A DNA stretch of 51,944 bases from Promethearchaeota archaeon (GTDB lineage Archaea > Asgardarchaeota > Lokiarchaeia > Sigyniarchaeales > SOKP01), in NCBI GenBank assembly GCA_019894975.1, contig JAGXNO010000026.1, positions 1-51,944 on the forward strand, written 5' to 3'. Numbering within the stretch: the first letter of the stretch is position 1; each line of letters begins with the position of its first letter. The position numbers were made by a program, and so were the translations under genes. Of this stretch, positions 1-9,697 are shown piece by piece. The notes beneath the pieces are model-generated. The model searched no databases. It was not told where the DNA came from and worked only from the letters and a program-made list of their open reading frames with translations.

Positions 1-622
1 CATATGGATGAGACACTGCGTTCATGGCGACTCCTCTCACCACAGGCCACTTTTTAGCTTTAGATTTAATATAGTGGAACTTATTCCCTGCTTTGAGAAA
101 CGGCTTATCCGTGCGACCGCCTCCAGCCACGACACCAACCGTAGCGAGGCACTTTTCATTAATCCATTTGGTTTTCTTTGATCGAAATAGTAGTTCGACC
201 TTATTCCCAGACTTATTTCTAACGATCGCTGAAACACCAGAAGCTCTAGCGAACTTGCCTCCATCCTGTGGGGTTGACTCAATGTTGAATACTAAAGTTC
301 CAAGAGGCATTTTTTTAAGAGGTATAATATTTCCTACTTCTATAGGTTGGCCATACCCTGTTTTAGATTGTGTGAATTCTTGTCCTATAAAAACTCCCTC
401 TGGGGGAAGCCAATATCCTTTCTCACCATTATCGTACTGAATTAGTGCAATAGGAGCACCTCTTCCCGGAGAATGGATGAAATCTAATACTGTAAATTTA
501 AATAACTTCTCATTTTTCTTAAATGGTTTATATTTTACACCATTTCCTATATGCCGATGTGAGGGCGATCGGAATGGCAGAGATCCTCTACCTTTGCGTT
601 GAGCAAGTATACGTTTTCCCAT
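1..622 (-). CDS. rpl2: Large ribosomal subunit protein uL2 (C-terminus cut by window edge)
   Basis: Archaeal uL2, the 23S rRNA-binding protein at the peptidyl-transferase centre and subunit interface of the 50S subunit. The reading frame starts at ATG 620-622 with MGKRILAQRKGRGS and stays open to the window edge, about 207 codons. It shows the family landmarks: the RSPSHRH block near residue 20, HSPGRGAP, the GVVAGGGRTDKP segment, and the near-universal RGVAMNAVSHPYG motif, whose last residues fall at the edge. Only the C-terminal tail is missing (full archaeal uL2 is about 240 residues). No neighbouring r-protein gene is visible upstream; the next gene on this strand is gatD. The plus-strand open frames across this region are shadows. 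Identification is very secure. Confidence 0.97.
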   Translation of the reverse strand, partial: MGKRILAQRKGRGSLPFRSPSHRHIGNGVKYKPFKKNEKLFKFTVLDFIHSPGRGAPIALIQYDNGEKGYWLPPEGVFIGQEFTQSKTGYGQPIEVGNIIPLKKMPLGTLVFNIESTPQDGGKFARASGVSAIVRNKSGNKVELLFRSKKTKWINEKCLATVGVVAGGGRTDKPFLKAGNKFHYIKSKAKKWPVVRGVAMNAVSHPY

Positions 623-692
623 TTACTTCACGATATTTTCTGGATAGAAATTTAAATTATTTAAACTATAAATTTTTTATTGTTTTTATGGA

Positions 693-2051
693 TTAGAGTT
701 TATTGTTTTTTAGAAGTTCATCAATATTATAGTTGAATGCAATTGGTAATTCTCTTTCAATAAATTCACCAGCAATATTTTGGAGTAATAATTTCTTAAT
801 TTCTTCAGGATCACTAGTTTGTCCTAAAACCCAGCCTAATTTAACATACCCCACCTCTGGTAATAAATTTCTTCCGGGAATTACACCAAGGCTTTTCAAT
901 TCTCGTCCCGTTGAATAAACGTTCATCCCAACGAATCCATGAAGTGTTTGGGTAGTCATGAGAATTGTCATCCCTTCTTGAGTAGCTCTATCTATTGAAT
1001 CATAGAGGGTTGTGGGTAAATGTCCTAATCCTGTTCCCGCAAAAACAATACCCTTATATCCTTTATCGACATAAAAATCAATTACTTCATTATCAATATC
1101 AGGATATGAATAAATAAGAGCAACTTTCTTTTCAAAGGTAGTTAACGCGATAGTTTTTGATTTTTTTCTTCTTCTATAATCTTGAGTAAACATTTTAATA
1201 TTTCTATCCCTAACCATTCCAAGAGGGATATTATCGATTGTTCGAAAGGTATCTCTAACCGAAGAGTGCATTTTTCTTACTAAAGTGCCCCTATGGATTA
1301 AGTCGTAATCATGTGATTTAGAACCGAGCATTGAAACGACTACTTCGGCGATATCAGAGCTGGCTACCACAGCAGCATTAATTAGATTTAAAGCTGCATC
1401 AGAAGATGGTCTATCAGAGCTTCGTTGACTGCCTACCAATACTACGGGGATTGATAGATCCTTTAGCATGAAAGATAATGCAGCACTGGTAAACGACATT
1501 GTGTCTGTTCCATGACCAATCATTATTCCCTCAACACCTGAATTTGCTGCTTCTTCAATCTTTTCTGCTAATTTCTGCCAATATTCATATTTCATATTCT
1601 CTGATAAAATTTCAAAAACCATCTCACAGTCAAGATTGCATATTTCTGCCAATTCTGGGACAGAACTGAAGAGTTCTCCAGGCGTAAAAGAGGGTATTAC
1701 TGCTCCAGTCGTATAATCCAATCTTGAGGCGACTGTTCCACCTGTACCTAATAATGTAACATTAGGGAGATTTTCATTATGAGGAAATTTCTTCTCTGGA
1801 ATTTTATAAGCAGCTTCTCTTTTCCCAATTTTTTTAATTTCTTGTATGTCAGAAACGTTAATACCGATGTTATAGTTGTTTTCTAGCTTAAGGTTAATGA
1901 AATTAGGGGCAGAATATTCACTTCTGGGTAATACTATCCCTTCATAATTAGTCTTGGATGTTTTTATGTGGATGATGTCCCAAATTTCTATTTTATTCGC
2001 TTCTAAAATCTTCTTTCCTTCTCCCTTGTAACCTTTTAACTTTTCAATCAA
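693..2051 (-). CDS. gatD: Glutamyl-tRNA(Gln) amidotransferase subunit D
   Basis: Asparaginase-like subunit of the archaeal GatDE amidotransferase. It releases ammonia from glutamine (or asparagine) so that GatE can convert Glu-tRNA(Gln) to Gln-tRNA(Gln). The protein has 452 residues: an N-terminal archaeal GatD extension of about 95 residues, then a type-I asparaginase fold. The expected catalytic set is present: T106 in GTGGTVAS, T182-D183 in GHGTDTMSF and K260 in VRKMHSS. It starts with TTG directly after the gatE stop codon (TAA-TTG, no gap). A strong AAGGAG lies nine bases upstream inside the end of gatE, so the two proteins are probably made from one mRNA by coupled translation. GatDE is specific to archaea. 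Identification is secure. Confidence 0.97.
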   Translation of the reverse strand: MIEKLKGYKGEGKKILEANKIEIWDIIHIKTSKTNYEGIVLPRSEYSAPNFINLKLENNYNIGINVSDIQEIKKIGKREAAYKIPEKKFPHNENLPNVTLLGTGGTVASRLDYTTGAVIPSFTPGELFSSVPELAEICNLDCEMVFEILSENMKYEYWQKLAEKIEEAANSGVEGIMIGHGTDTMSFTSAALSFMLKDLSIPVVLVGSQRSSDRPSSDAALNLINAAVVASSDIAEVVVSMLGSKSHDYDLIHRGTLVRKMHSSVRDTFRTIDNIPLGMVRDRNIKMFTQDYRRRKKSKTIALTTFEKKVALIYSYPDIDNEVIDFYVDKGYKGIVFAGTGLGHLPTTLYDSIDRATQEGMTILMTTQTLHGFVGMNVYSTGRELKSLGVIPGRNLLPEVGYVKLGWVLGQTSDPEEIKKLLLQNIAGEFIERELPIAFNYNIDELLKNNKL

Positions 2052-3971
2052 TTATTTCAACTCCTTTAATTTTTCTTTAATTGCAGAATCTAATTCTTTA
2101 GAAACAATGGCCCCATCGATATTTCCCCTTACTTCTTTCATGACTAATCCCATTAATGGCCCTTTAGCTCTCATTTCCTTTTCTTTTATCATTTTAGATT
2201 TGTTATTTACAATCTGAGTGATTATTTTCTTCAGTTCTTCCAATGAAATGCTCTCAATTTTTAATTTCTTTTTAATTTGATCAATAGATAATTCTGGTGA
2301 GTCTGCTTTTAAACTCATTATTTTTTCAATAGCTTCTTTACTGATTTCTTTTTTATCTAATAGTTTAAAGATACCAAGAAAATCTTTATCAGTTATTTTA
2401 TCTATATTTTTCCCCTCTCTTCTTAGGGCAGTTGTGGTTTCTAACAGAGTTGTAAGAACTAAAGAGGAATTACTCGGGTATAATTTTATCAATTCCTCAA
2501 ACAATTTGAGTCTACCTGTGAAAATTAGGTCTTTAATTAATCTTTCTTCTGTATTGAATTTCTTAGAATACAGTTTTATAGTAATCCATGGAAGCTCTGG
2601 AAGATTTTTACATATTTCTTCAATTTCTTCTTTAAAATTAAATATAGCTTCTGTATCTGTATCAGGATACAGTCTTGCCCCACCATGAAGTTCTCGCAAG
2701 AACTCTGTAGTGCCATCCTCTAGAGCTTTTCTGGTTTCTGGAGGGACTCCTTTAAATGCAAACTTTACACGATTGATAATAACTTTCATTGCCTTAGTAG
2801 TTTCCTTTTCAGTTCCTAAAACTAATACAAAACAATCATTTCCTTTGGATGTTAGCTTTTCATTGATATTATCGATATCCTCTTTTGAAAATTTGTATTT
2901 ATTTAAATTTTCGTCTGAATGTATAATCCCTTGTAGACCAGATATGATTTTTACCTTACTACTTACTTCTGTTCCAAATCTATAATTTTCCATTAATTCT
3001 TTTCCGAAGATACCCTTAAATCCGCTGAAATTAATCCCATACAGCTTTTTTCCAGATTTAATACCTTTACTTATAAAATTAGACTTAGTTTTTGCAAAAG
3101 ATTCAGATAAATCTATAAAACTTTCATTAACATCTTTCTCTTCTAATTCTCTCTTCTCAAGTTCATTTTTTATTTCAATGAGTTTTAGTTGTCTTGATAT
3201 TTCATGATTGATTAAAAGAGGGATCCACCCTAATTTTTGTACACCTTTTATTTCGATTCTCGTACCCTCTGCGATACTAACATTAATATCTTGTCTAATT
3301 GAACCAATAACTTTTTTTACATTGGTTGACCATAACAATAATCCAATTCTTTCCGCAGATTCCCGACATTCATATGGAGTGTTAATATCTGGTTTAGTAG
3401 TTACTTCAACCAATGGAATTCCTAGGCGATCTAATCGAAAGTAATTAGTTTTATTTTCAGTTTTTATTCTTCTCGCAGCTTCCTCCTCTAAGCTTAGGAT
3501 ATCTATTCCAATTTTTTTTCCATTTTCTAATTCTATATAGCCATCGGTTCCAAGAATCATTGTACGTTGAAAACCACATGGGACACTTCCATCCAAATAA
3601 TTTTTACGACACACATGCATTTCTTCAATAATATTTGCGTTAAGAAGTATAGCAATTTGTAGGGCTATTTTTCTGGCTTCAATGTTACACGAGAACGGGG
3701 GCGTGTCGTCTTGCTCGTAGGTACATACAACATCGTTATAGCCCTCGTATACAATCCCCATTCCTTTGCCGTATTCTGTTAACATTGCCTTATCATACGT
3801 CCCCATTTCGCCTAAGACGGGCCTCATTTTCCGGCTTATTGTAAATTCTGGTTCTCGAGATCCCTGAAGCTCTGTAGGGCATCTACAGAATAACTTGGTT
3901 TGTGTGTTGAGCTGCTGGTGAATCTCTAAACCGCATTTAAGACCGAGTTTTTCATAATCAAATTCTTCCAT
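2052..3971 (-). CDS. gatE: Glutamyl-tRNA(Gln) amidotransferase subunit E
   Basis: tRNA-binding kinase/amidotransferase subunit of archaeal GatDE, which phosphorylates the gamma-carboxylate of Glu-tRNA(Gln) and then amidates it. The 639 residues match the usual GatE length. Order: a GatB-type cradle domain starting KLGLKCGLEIHQQL; a cysteine pair in LFCRCPTE; the LVEVTTKPDI block; an AspRS-like insertion domain that distinguishes GatE from bacterial GatB; the GGARLYPDTDTE segment; and a C-terminal helical/YqeY-like tail (MGLVMKEVRGNIDG) that binds the tRNA elbow. It is first in a two-gene operon with gatD, which abuts it without a gap. The start at 3971 (MEEFDYEKLGL) fits the family N-terminus. 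Identification is secure. Confidence 0.97.
   Translation of the reverse strand: MEEFDYEKLGLKCGLEIHQQLNTQTKLFCRCPTELQGSREPEFTISRKMRPVLGEMGTYDKAMLTEYGKGMGIVYEGYNDVVCTYEQDDTPPFSCNIEARKIALQIAILLNANIIEEMHVCRKNYLDGSVPCGFQRTMILGTDGYIELENGKKIGIDILSLEEEAARRIKTENKTNYFRLDRLGIPLVEVTTKPDINTPYECRESAERIGLLLWSTNVKKVIGSIRQDINVSIAEGTRIEIKGVQKLGWIPLLINHEISRQLKLIEIKNELEKRELEEKDVNESFIDLSESFAKTKSNFISKGIKSGKKLYGINFSGFKGIFGKELMENYRFGTEVSSKVKIISGLQGIIHSDENLNKYKFSKEDIDNINEKLTSKGNDCFVLVLGTEKETTKAMKVIINRVKFAFKGVPPETRKALEDGTTEFLRELHGGARLYPDTDTEAIFNFKEEIEEICKNLPELPWITIKLYSKKFNTEERLIKDLIFTGRLKLFEELIKLYPSNSSLVLTTLLETTTALRREGKNIDKITDKDFLGIFKLLDKKEISKEAIEKIMSLKADSPELSIDQIKKKLKIESISLEELKKIITQIVNNKSKMIKEKEMRAKGPLMGLVMKEVRGNIDGAIVSKELDSAIKEKLKELK
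2061..2066 (-). promoter_or_regulatory. Shine-Dalgarno site for gatD inside gatE
   Basis: AAGGAG spans two codons (Lys-Glu) at the very end of gatE and lies nine bases before the TTG start of gatD. It supports the TTG start and coupled translation of the two subunits. Confidence 0.75.
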
Positions 3972-4099
3972 AATAATCTGAATTGGCTCTATTTAAGACA
4001 AACAATAACCAATAATTATTATTTCTTTCTAAAATTTTAAGATCCTTCAAAATTCACCAAAAACTATTGAAAAAACGATAAATTTCACACGATTATTCA

Positions 4100-4738
4100 T
4101 CAGAAGACTTTTTGCCTGAATATGTTTTTAAGGTCTTCAGAAGTAATTTTTGAAGCCCTATCAAGATCTTTATCAAAACGTATTCTTTTTGTTCGAAATC
4201 CCAAATCATAGCCTTCTTTATCTTTTTTATACTCTTCGAACAACCTCTTCCAAAAAGAAACCTTCTCCTCCCGTAAAGATTTCAGTCTTTCTTTAAAGTA
4301 TTCAGCTATAGTGTCAATATTACCCTCATATCCAATATCAAACTCAAGAGAACTTAATCCTTCTTTTTTTTCTTTGACTAGGCTCTTAGGTAAAAAAAAA
4401 ATAAAGTCATTCAGTTTACTAATATATTTCTCTATAGAACCTTCGAGACTTCCTTGGTCGTCTAAATGATCCAAATTAAACTTCTGAAAGAGTACATTAA
4501 TAAGATTTCCGAACTCATCTTCAATGTCCTCAACATAGTTTTCAGACAGAGACTGATTCTTTACTAAATCAAAAAGCCCAAAAAATAACTCCCGACTGAG
4601 TCCAGACACATTATATGCAAATATCCATTTTTCTGGAACAATTAAATTTTCTGAGCCATCCTCAACGGTAAGATTAACATTGTAAGCATGTCTAGTAAAA
4701 ACCGAGTTTTGTCTTTCTTCTTCATTCATACAACTCAC
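4100..4738 (-). CDS. Hypothetical protein, 212 residues
   Basis: I do not recognise this protein. It begins MSCMNEEERQNSVFTRHAYN; the second ATG (codon 4) is an equally possible start. The first 50 residues look like a beta-containing domain (VNLTVEDGSENLIVPEKWIF), followed by mixed helical segments and a charged C-terminal half with a Lys/Arg/Glu-rich helix. There is no signal peptide, membrane segment or cysteine cluster. It sits between gatE and a pair of RHH-like paralogues, all on the minus strand, but gaps over 100 bp on both sides argue against a tight operon. Length and codon pattern support a real gene; the function is unknown. Confidence 0.7.
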   Translation of the reverse strand: MSCMNEEERQNSVFTRHAYNVNLTVEDGSENLIVPEKWIFAYNVSGLSRELFFGLFDLVKNQSLSENYVEDIEDEFGNLINVLFQKFNLDHLDDQGSLEGSIEKYISKLNDFIFFLPKSLVKEKKEGLSSLEFDIGYEGNIDTIAEYFKERLKSLREEKVSFWKRLFEEYKKDKEGYDLGFRTKRIRFDKDLDRASKITSEDLKNIFRQKVF

Positions 4739-4803
4739 TATTTATAACTTTAAAAGATTTTATATGAAAATAAAAGAATTTAGTACATATAAATTCGAAG
4801 GGT

Positions 4804-4932
4804 CTAAAGGAAACTTAACCAGTAATCGAGGTATTTTTTAGATTTCAGGTCTCTCAAAAATGGAATTCGGAATTCTTTCTTCCAATGAGCTGTTGCCGCT
4901 TCGAAATCATCTTCTTTAAATTTCTCCCACAT
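4804..4932 (-). CDS. Possible small protein, 42 residues
   Basis: A short frame from ATG 4930-4932 to TAG encodes a tryptophan- and charge-rich peptide starting MWEKFKEDDFEAA and ending KKYLDYWLSFL. The amphipathic, aromatic-rich composition looks coding rather than random for such AT-rich DNA. No clear Shine-Dalgarno is seen. It lies between two minus-strand hypothetical genes and could be a genuine small protein or a decayed fragment of a larger one. I cannot assign a function. Confidence 0.4.
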   Translation of the reverse strand: MWEKFKEDDFEAATAHWKKEFRIPFLRDLKSKKYLDYWLSFL

Positions 4933-4982
4933 ATATAGAGATAGAGTTTGGGATTAATACCTACGGGATTTTATACCTATTT

Positions 4983-6089
4983 TTACTGATCATACGTTCC
5001 TACCATAGTATTTTTTAAATAATAGGTACCATCAGTTTGAGAGATTTTAGCGTATTTTGAAAGAGAATCGATGAGCCATTTTCTCTGTATATCATCACTT
5101 TCTAGAACAGGTTCTAGTTGAAATGAATAATCTTTCTCCCCGGAGTGTAACCTAATCCAATGAATTTTCTCGAAAAATAATAATATTTTTCCTAAAAAGT
5201 CATCTCTTTGCCCGTATTTCTGTAAATCATTTTCTACTGTTTTTAACCACTTGTTGTAGGTATTTTTACTTTTGAAATTTATAAAAAGCATATTATCCTC
5301 AGCGAGTTTCATCCATAAATGTTTGTCATCACTATCATCCAATATTCGATTGTAGTTTATAATGAAATCTACATTTTCTTTTAAAAGTTCTATACGTTCT
5401 TTCCGGGCTAAACCCTCCCTGAATAGAAGATCAGTTTCTATAAAATCGATTCTACAATAATAATCTTTAGGAGAATAAATAAAATCAGTAAGTTTTACAC
5501 CTAAAATCCCTAATATTGCAGCAAAGAACTTACAATTCTCAAAATGTAGATTTCTCTGTTTACCAACGAATTCCAATATGCCGGTTGTATAATTTTGCCT
5601 CCGATCAGAAAAGATTTCAAGACTCATATCTTTAGATATTGGTGAAGGATTTACTCGACTTTTAATTCTCTCAAATAATATTTTTAAATCTTCATAATTA
5701 TTTTTTCTAAAATTCTTTCTCAAGAAATTTAAGTAAGATAATAAAAACCTAGTAAATCTATTAAAGGATATTTCTGAGTATCTATTATTTTCTGAAACCA
5801 TTTCATATAGTGGAACAGTAGCATTAAAAGTAAATTGCTCAAAGAAATCTTTTACTCCTTTATCTTCTACTCTCTTAAAATCGTCCAATGATTTGCCTTT
5901 TCCAAAAAGTTCCATTACATTCTCTAGTACGTGGTTATAAAAAGCTGATATGCTTTTAAATCTTTCATCATTAGGATCTTTCCTATAGTTTATATTAACA
6001 TATCGGTTTATCCACTCTTTCAAAGATGGGGAGATTGAAATCGTTTGTTGGGTTGTTTTCTTGTTGGAAAGGTATTTTTTGGTCGTCAT
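4983..6089 (-). CDS. RHH-like N-terminal protein, paralogue A
   Basis: A 368-residue protein clearly paralogous to the product of 6649-7725. The N-terminus (KKTTQQTISISPSLKEWI, then a linker and KSISAFYNHVLEN) has the layout of a ribbon-helix-helix DNA-binding domain: one strand, helix A, a longer than usual loop, helix B. A helical middle region follows. The C-terminal domain shares landmarks with the paralogue: NLHFENCKFFAAILGILGVK, a YYCRID strand, and an acidic DDSDDKHLWMKLAED segment. The C-terminal fold is not one I can name; the FENC...YCR pattern is faintly V4R-like, but this is weak. A sequence-specific regulator with a sensor domain is a plausible inference only. Confidence 0.7.
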   Translation of the reverse strand: MTTKKYLSNKKTTQQTISISPSLKEWINRYVNINYRKDPNDERFKSISAFYNHVLENVMELFGKGKSLDDFKRVEDKGVKDFFEQFTFNATVPLYEMVSENNRYSEISFNRFTRFLLSYLNFLRKNFRKNNYEDLKILFERIKSRVNPSPISKDMSLEIFSDRRQNYTTGILEFVGKQRNLHFENCKFFAAILGILGVKLTDFIYSPKDYYCRIDFIETDLLFREGLARKERIELLKENVDFIINYNRILDDSDDKHLWMKLAEDNMLFINFKSKNTYNKWLKTVENDLQKYGQRDDFLGKILLFFEKIHWIRLHSGEKDYSFQLEPVLESDDIQRKWLIDSLSKYAKISQTDGTYYLKNTMVGTYDQ

Positions 6090-6648
6090 AATTTTTAATT
6101 TTTTTATTTAATATTAGAAGATTTAATAGATGAATACTCTAAATAAATAAGTCAGTTTGGGTTTATAAATAAAACTTACGAGTTTTTATTCTTTTATAAG
6201 ATACAATTCTCTTTTAGGATACAATTTTATTCATTTTTTTATCGCATCTTCGAGTATTGAAAATTTTTTTAAAGATCTTCACAATAAAATTTTATTTTTT
6301 TACTTTTTTAATATATTAAAAATTATAAAATTCAGGTTGAATCTTTTTATCCGTTGACATTATTATTGTTTTAGTCATTTAAGCAGTACAATTTCCCAAA
6401 AATAGAATAATAATTCTGATTTTTGTTTTTCAGTTTTTAATCGTTGTAGAAATGTCGATTTCATGGTATTTTATTTCCATTATATATCTTTAAAAGTAAC
6501 CTTATAATAATTTATTTAGACAAACTAAATCCAGAAAAATCAAGGGGATTGACAGGAGAAAAATGGGAAGAGAAATATAGGAGTAGGAGGACGCGATCCC
6601 CCTTTTCTTTCTTTTATAAAATCAATATCGTCTTAATTTTTCACTAAT
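6090..6648. other. 559-bp AT-rich intergenic region with one GC-richer hairpin patch
   Basis: No plausible coding frame is seen on either strand. Most of the stretch is extremely AT-rich, with a short direct repeat (GATACAATT, near 6200-6230). The exception is 6541-6604, which is purine-rich and GC-richer than its surroundings. There AAGGGGAT (6542-6549) can pair with ATCCCCCTT (6596-6604) around a loop of about 46 nt, followed by a pyrimidine-rich tract. It could be a structured leader or small RNA, a terminator, or chance. Confidence 0.4.
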
Positions 6649-7725
6649 TCACTCTAAATAATATTTCCCATTATTTTGCAACACTTTAGATTTTTCTGAA
6701 AGAGTATTCAATAAAAATTGTCGTTCATCAGGATGTTTTGATTCTGATAATCGAATCCGAAATATTAGTTCTTCTTCACTTTCAATATCAACCCAGTGTA
6801 ATTTTTCAAAAAATCTTAATACGTGGAGATTAAATTCCTCTTTTTCACTAAATTCTTCAATTTCTTTTCCTATTAAATCAATCCATTCTTTCCTGGTTAA
6901 AGGGTTATTAAAACTAATAAAATTGTTTTCATCATTAGCCATCTTCATCCATAAAAAGTAATCATCATCATCAAGAATTATGCGTCTGTAATTGATTAAT
7001 TGATAAACGTTATTATTCATTAGCTTTATTCTCTCTGATCTAACTAGATCTTTCCTAAAAAATAATTCGGTTGCTTCGAGATCGAATCTACAATAATTAT
7101 CTTTTTCTGAGTATAAACAGTTTGCAATTTTTACTCCTAATAAACCAAATATCGCAGCAGTATATTTACAATTTTCAAAACTCAGGTTTTGATAAAAGCC
7201 ACTAAATTCGAATATCCCCGTTAGATCAGTGCTGCTTTTACCAGTAAAGAGATCTAAATTCGAATCTTTTGTTAAATTATTTGTAAGGAGCCAATTTCTC
7301 AATCTGTCAAAAAGCTCTTTGATGCTTTCGATATCATAAGGATCCATTATGGAGAAATAGAGCCTTCTTATTGTCAAGAAAAATAACGGCAATTTATCAA
7401 AAGTTGGATCGGTGAATCTATTTGTTTTAAGTGCGGCTTCATAATATGGTATGATAGCCTTGAATGTAATTTTATCAAAAAAGTTAGATATTTCACTATC
7501 TACAAAAGTTTCAAAATCGTCCAGAGATTTTCCTTTATCAAAACAATCCATCGTTTTCTCAAGAACATAATTATAGAAAGATGAAATACTTTTTAATCTA
7601 TTGTCTTTCGCATTTTTTTTATTATTATCATTTACATATTGTTCTATTCGAGCTTTAAGGGCAGGAGATATTGAAATTGTTTGTTGAGTAGTTTTCTTTT
7701 TTGATAATTCTTTGTTTGAAGCCAT
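6649..7725 (-). CDS. RHH-like N-terminal protein, paralogue B
   Basis: A 358-residue paralogue of the protein at 4983-6089, conserved along its whole length. It shares the N-terminal SKKKTTQQTISISPALKARI strand/helix, the KSISSFYNYVLEKTMDCF helix, FDKGKSLDDF, the central FENCKYTAAIFGLLGVKIAN motif, the YCRFDLEATELFFRKDLVRSERI block, and an acidic DDDDYFLWMKMAND segment. The N-terminal layout suggests an RHH DNA-binding domain. The two copies are separated by a 559-bp non-coding spacer and probably arose by tandem duplication. They have diverged considerably, so the duplication is old. The function of the large C-terminal domain is unknown. Confidence 0.72.
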   Translation of the reverse strand: MASNKELSKKKTTQQTISISPALKARIEQYVNDNNKKNAKDNRLKSISSFYNYVLEKTMDCFDKGKSLDDFETFVDSEISNFFDKITFKAIIPYYEAALKTNRFTDPTFDKLPLFFLTIRRLYFSIMDPYDIESIKELFDRLRNWLLTNNLTKDSNLDLFTGKSSTDLTGIFEFSGFYQNLSFENCKYTAAIFGLLGVKIANCLYSEKDNYCRFDLEATELFFRKDLVRSERIKLMNNNVYQLINYRRIILDDDDYFLWMKMANDENNFISFNNPLTRKEWIDLIGKEIEEFSEKEEFNLHVLRFFEKLHWVDIESEEELIFRIRLSESKHPDERQFLLNTLSEKSKVLQNNGKYYLE

Positions 7726-7891
7726 ATTACTAACTCACTCTTAAATATTTAATTTTAGTATAGAGCTATATTCTATACTATCTTGTATATAAAAATATAG
7801 AGAAATAAATGTATATTTTTAGGAAGTGTCTTTTTACTCAGAACATAATAAAATTTTTATTTTTCAGAATGAAGAATTAATTTATAACTAT

Positions 7892-9520
7892 TTAAAGAGC
7901 TTTTGAAACATAAACTCCATCTGAATTATATTGCATATTATAAAAAAATTGTTTTACACCAATTCCTGATATAACGGCTAGCTTTTTAGCATCAAAATCT
8001 TCTTTTGCTATTTTCTCAGCACATTGCATTAACAACTTACCAAAACCTCTATGTTGAATTTGATTGAATCTATTTGGTTTCATATCTTTAGGGACCAATT
8101 CACCAACAACCTTTATTTCCCTGACAATCATAGTTTTACCATCGTTTAATTCTGGCCTATGGGCAAATTCAGAAGGTTTTCTTAATCTTAAATAACCAAT
8201 TAAATAATTATCTTGTTGGTTTTCGTAAGATAAGAAAATTTCTTGCCCCTTCGATGCTTTATAATCCTTTCGATATAGTTTAACTTCATTTAGTGAATTC
8301 TCATCGATGATTTCTTTTCTTTTACTTATCCCAAACTCCCTACATCTTATACATTTACAAGTGTCATCCATTTCCCTTAATTTTTCTTGAATTAACTGTC
8401 TTAAATTACTTTTTTTACATCCTGCTTCGATTAGATTAGCAGGGATATCTCTCATTATTCGTTGTATTCTAACATATGGAGGAAGATTTGATTTAACCTT
8501 TGCGAGCAAACTTATTAATTCTTTATCTGAGTAAGGTGAATACTTTCCTTTCCTCCACCAATCATACAATTCAGTACCCTTTATAACTAGCGTAGGATAA
8601 ATTTTTAACATATCAGGTCGATAATCAGGGATAGAGAACAGATTTTCAAATAATTCTAAATCTTTATCTATACTAGAACCGGGCAAATTTGGCATTATAT
8701 GGGCATTAATTTTTAGCCCTGCATCCTTAGCGATTCTAATTGCTTTAATACTATCAGCAGAAGTATGACCTCTCCTAACTAGATTATATATGTCATCGTA
8801 AACTGTTTGTATCCCTAATTCAACCCTTGTAGTTCCATATTTAAGCATTCTGTCAACATCATTTTCCTTACAATAATCTGGTCGTGTTTCAATAGTGATT
8901 CCTACAATTCTTCTTTTAGAAGTTTCAGCAAGCACCATAGCTTCCTTTAAACTCTCTATGCGTTTTTCAATGATTCCTTCATAGGCACCCTTAACAAAAT
9001 TTTCTTGGAAGTTTGAATCAGTTGATAAAAAGGTGCCACCCATTATAATTAGCTCGATTTTATCAACGTCATGACCAATAACTTCTAAATCTTTTATCCT
9101 ACTTTGAACTTGAAGGTATGAATCATAATTATTGTGAATTGATCTCATGGCTGCTGGTTCTCTACCTGTATATGATTGAGCTACTTTTTCCCCTGGTTGG
9201 GAATCAGAACCAGGACAGTAAATACAAGTTCCTGGACAAGGAAGTGGTTCAGTCATTATAGCTATGACAGATACACCTGACAGTGTTCTGGTTTTTCTTC
9301 TTTTAAGAATGTGAGTAACTATTTCCTTTTCTTTTTCTGTGGCGAAATAAAGAATTGTAGCATTCTTAATTACCTTACTATGATTGTATTTTTTTCCAAT
9401 TCGGGCTTTAATGCTTGTTATTTTTCCACGAGAAATTTCTGGATTATTAAGCAAGTATTTTATTACATCTCTTGCAATTTTCCTATCAGTTTCTTGGTTT
9501 GTATTTTCAAGAGGAACCAT
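7892..9520 (-). CDS. elp3: tRNA uridine-34 carboxymethyl-type enzyme Elp3
   Basis: Archaeal Elp3, a radical SAM/acetyltransferase fusion that builds cm5U-type modifications at wobble uridine 34 of tRNA. The 542 residues match the family. Order: an N-terminal tRNA-binding segment; the Elp3 radical SAM core with its unusual cysteine cluster LPCPGTCIYCPG (C95, C99, C102); SYTGREPAAMR; the MGGTFL strand; a zinc-binding cysteine group (CKCIRCREFG); and a C-terminal GNAT domain with the acetyl-CoA loop QHRGFGKLLM. In eukaryotes Elp3 works within Elongator; in archaea it acts alone. It is divergent from the hotdog gene at 9698, so the 9521-9697 gap should hold both promoters. Identification is secure. 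Confidence 0.96.
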   Translation of the reverse strand: MVPLENTNQETDRKIARDVIKYLLNNPEISRGKITSIKARIGKKYNHSKVIKNATILYFATEKEKEIVTHILKRRKTRTLSGVSVIAIMTEPLPCPGTCIYCPGSDSQPGEKVAQSYTGREPAAMRSIHNNYDSYLQVQSRIKDLEVIGHDVDKIELIIMGGTFLSTDSNFQENFVKGAYEGIIEKRIESLKEAMVLAETSKRRIVGITIETRPDYCKENDVDRMLKYGTTRVELGIQTVYDDIYNLVRRGHTSADSIKAIRIAKDAGLKINAHIMPNLPGSSIDKDLELFENLFSIPDYRPDMLKIYPTLVIKGTELYDWWRKGKYSPYSDKELISLLAKVKSNLPPYVRIQRIMRDIPANLIEAGCKKSNLRQLIQEKLREMDDTCKCIRCREFGISKRKEIIDENSLNEVKLYRKDYKASKGQEIFLSYENQQDNYLIGYLRLRKPSEFAHRPELNDGKTMIVREIKVVGELVPKDMKPNRFNQIQHRGFGKLLMQCAEKIAKEDFDAKKLAVISGIGVKQFFYNMQYNSDGVYVSKAL

Positions 9521-9697
9521 TTCTAGAAGTTATAAGATACGTATAGAAGAATTTGTATATTCAGAATAAACTAAATTCTTCATAAAAGTTATACTTTGAG
9601 GTTAAAGATTTCTCACTTTTCATTATATTTGAATAAAAAGATTTAATACAATAATCATAATTTTCTTTAAACAACTAATAATTATTAGGTTTTTAGA

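Noticed and set aside
93..440. Plus-strand open frames opposite uL2
   Set aside because: They are antisense to an unmistakable ribosomal protein and carry no family signal.
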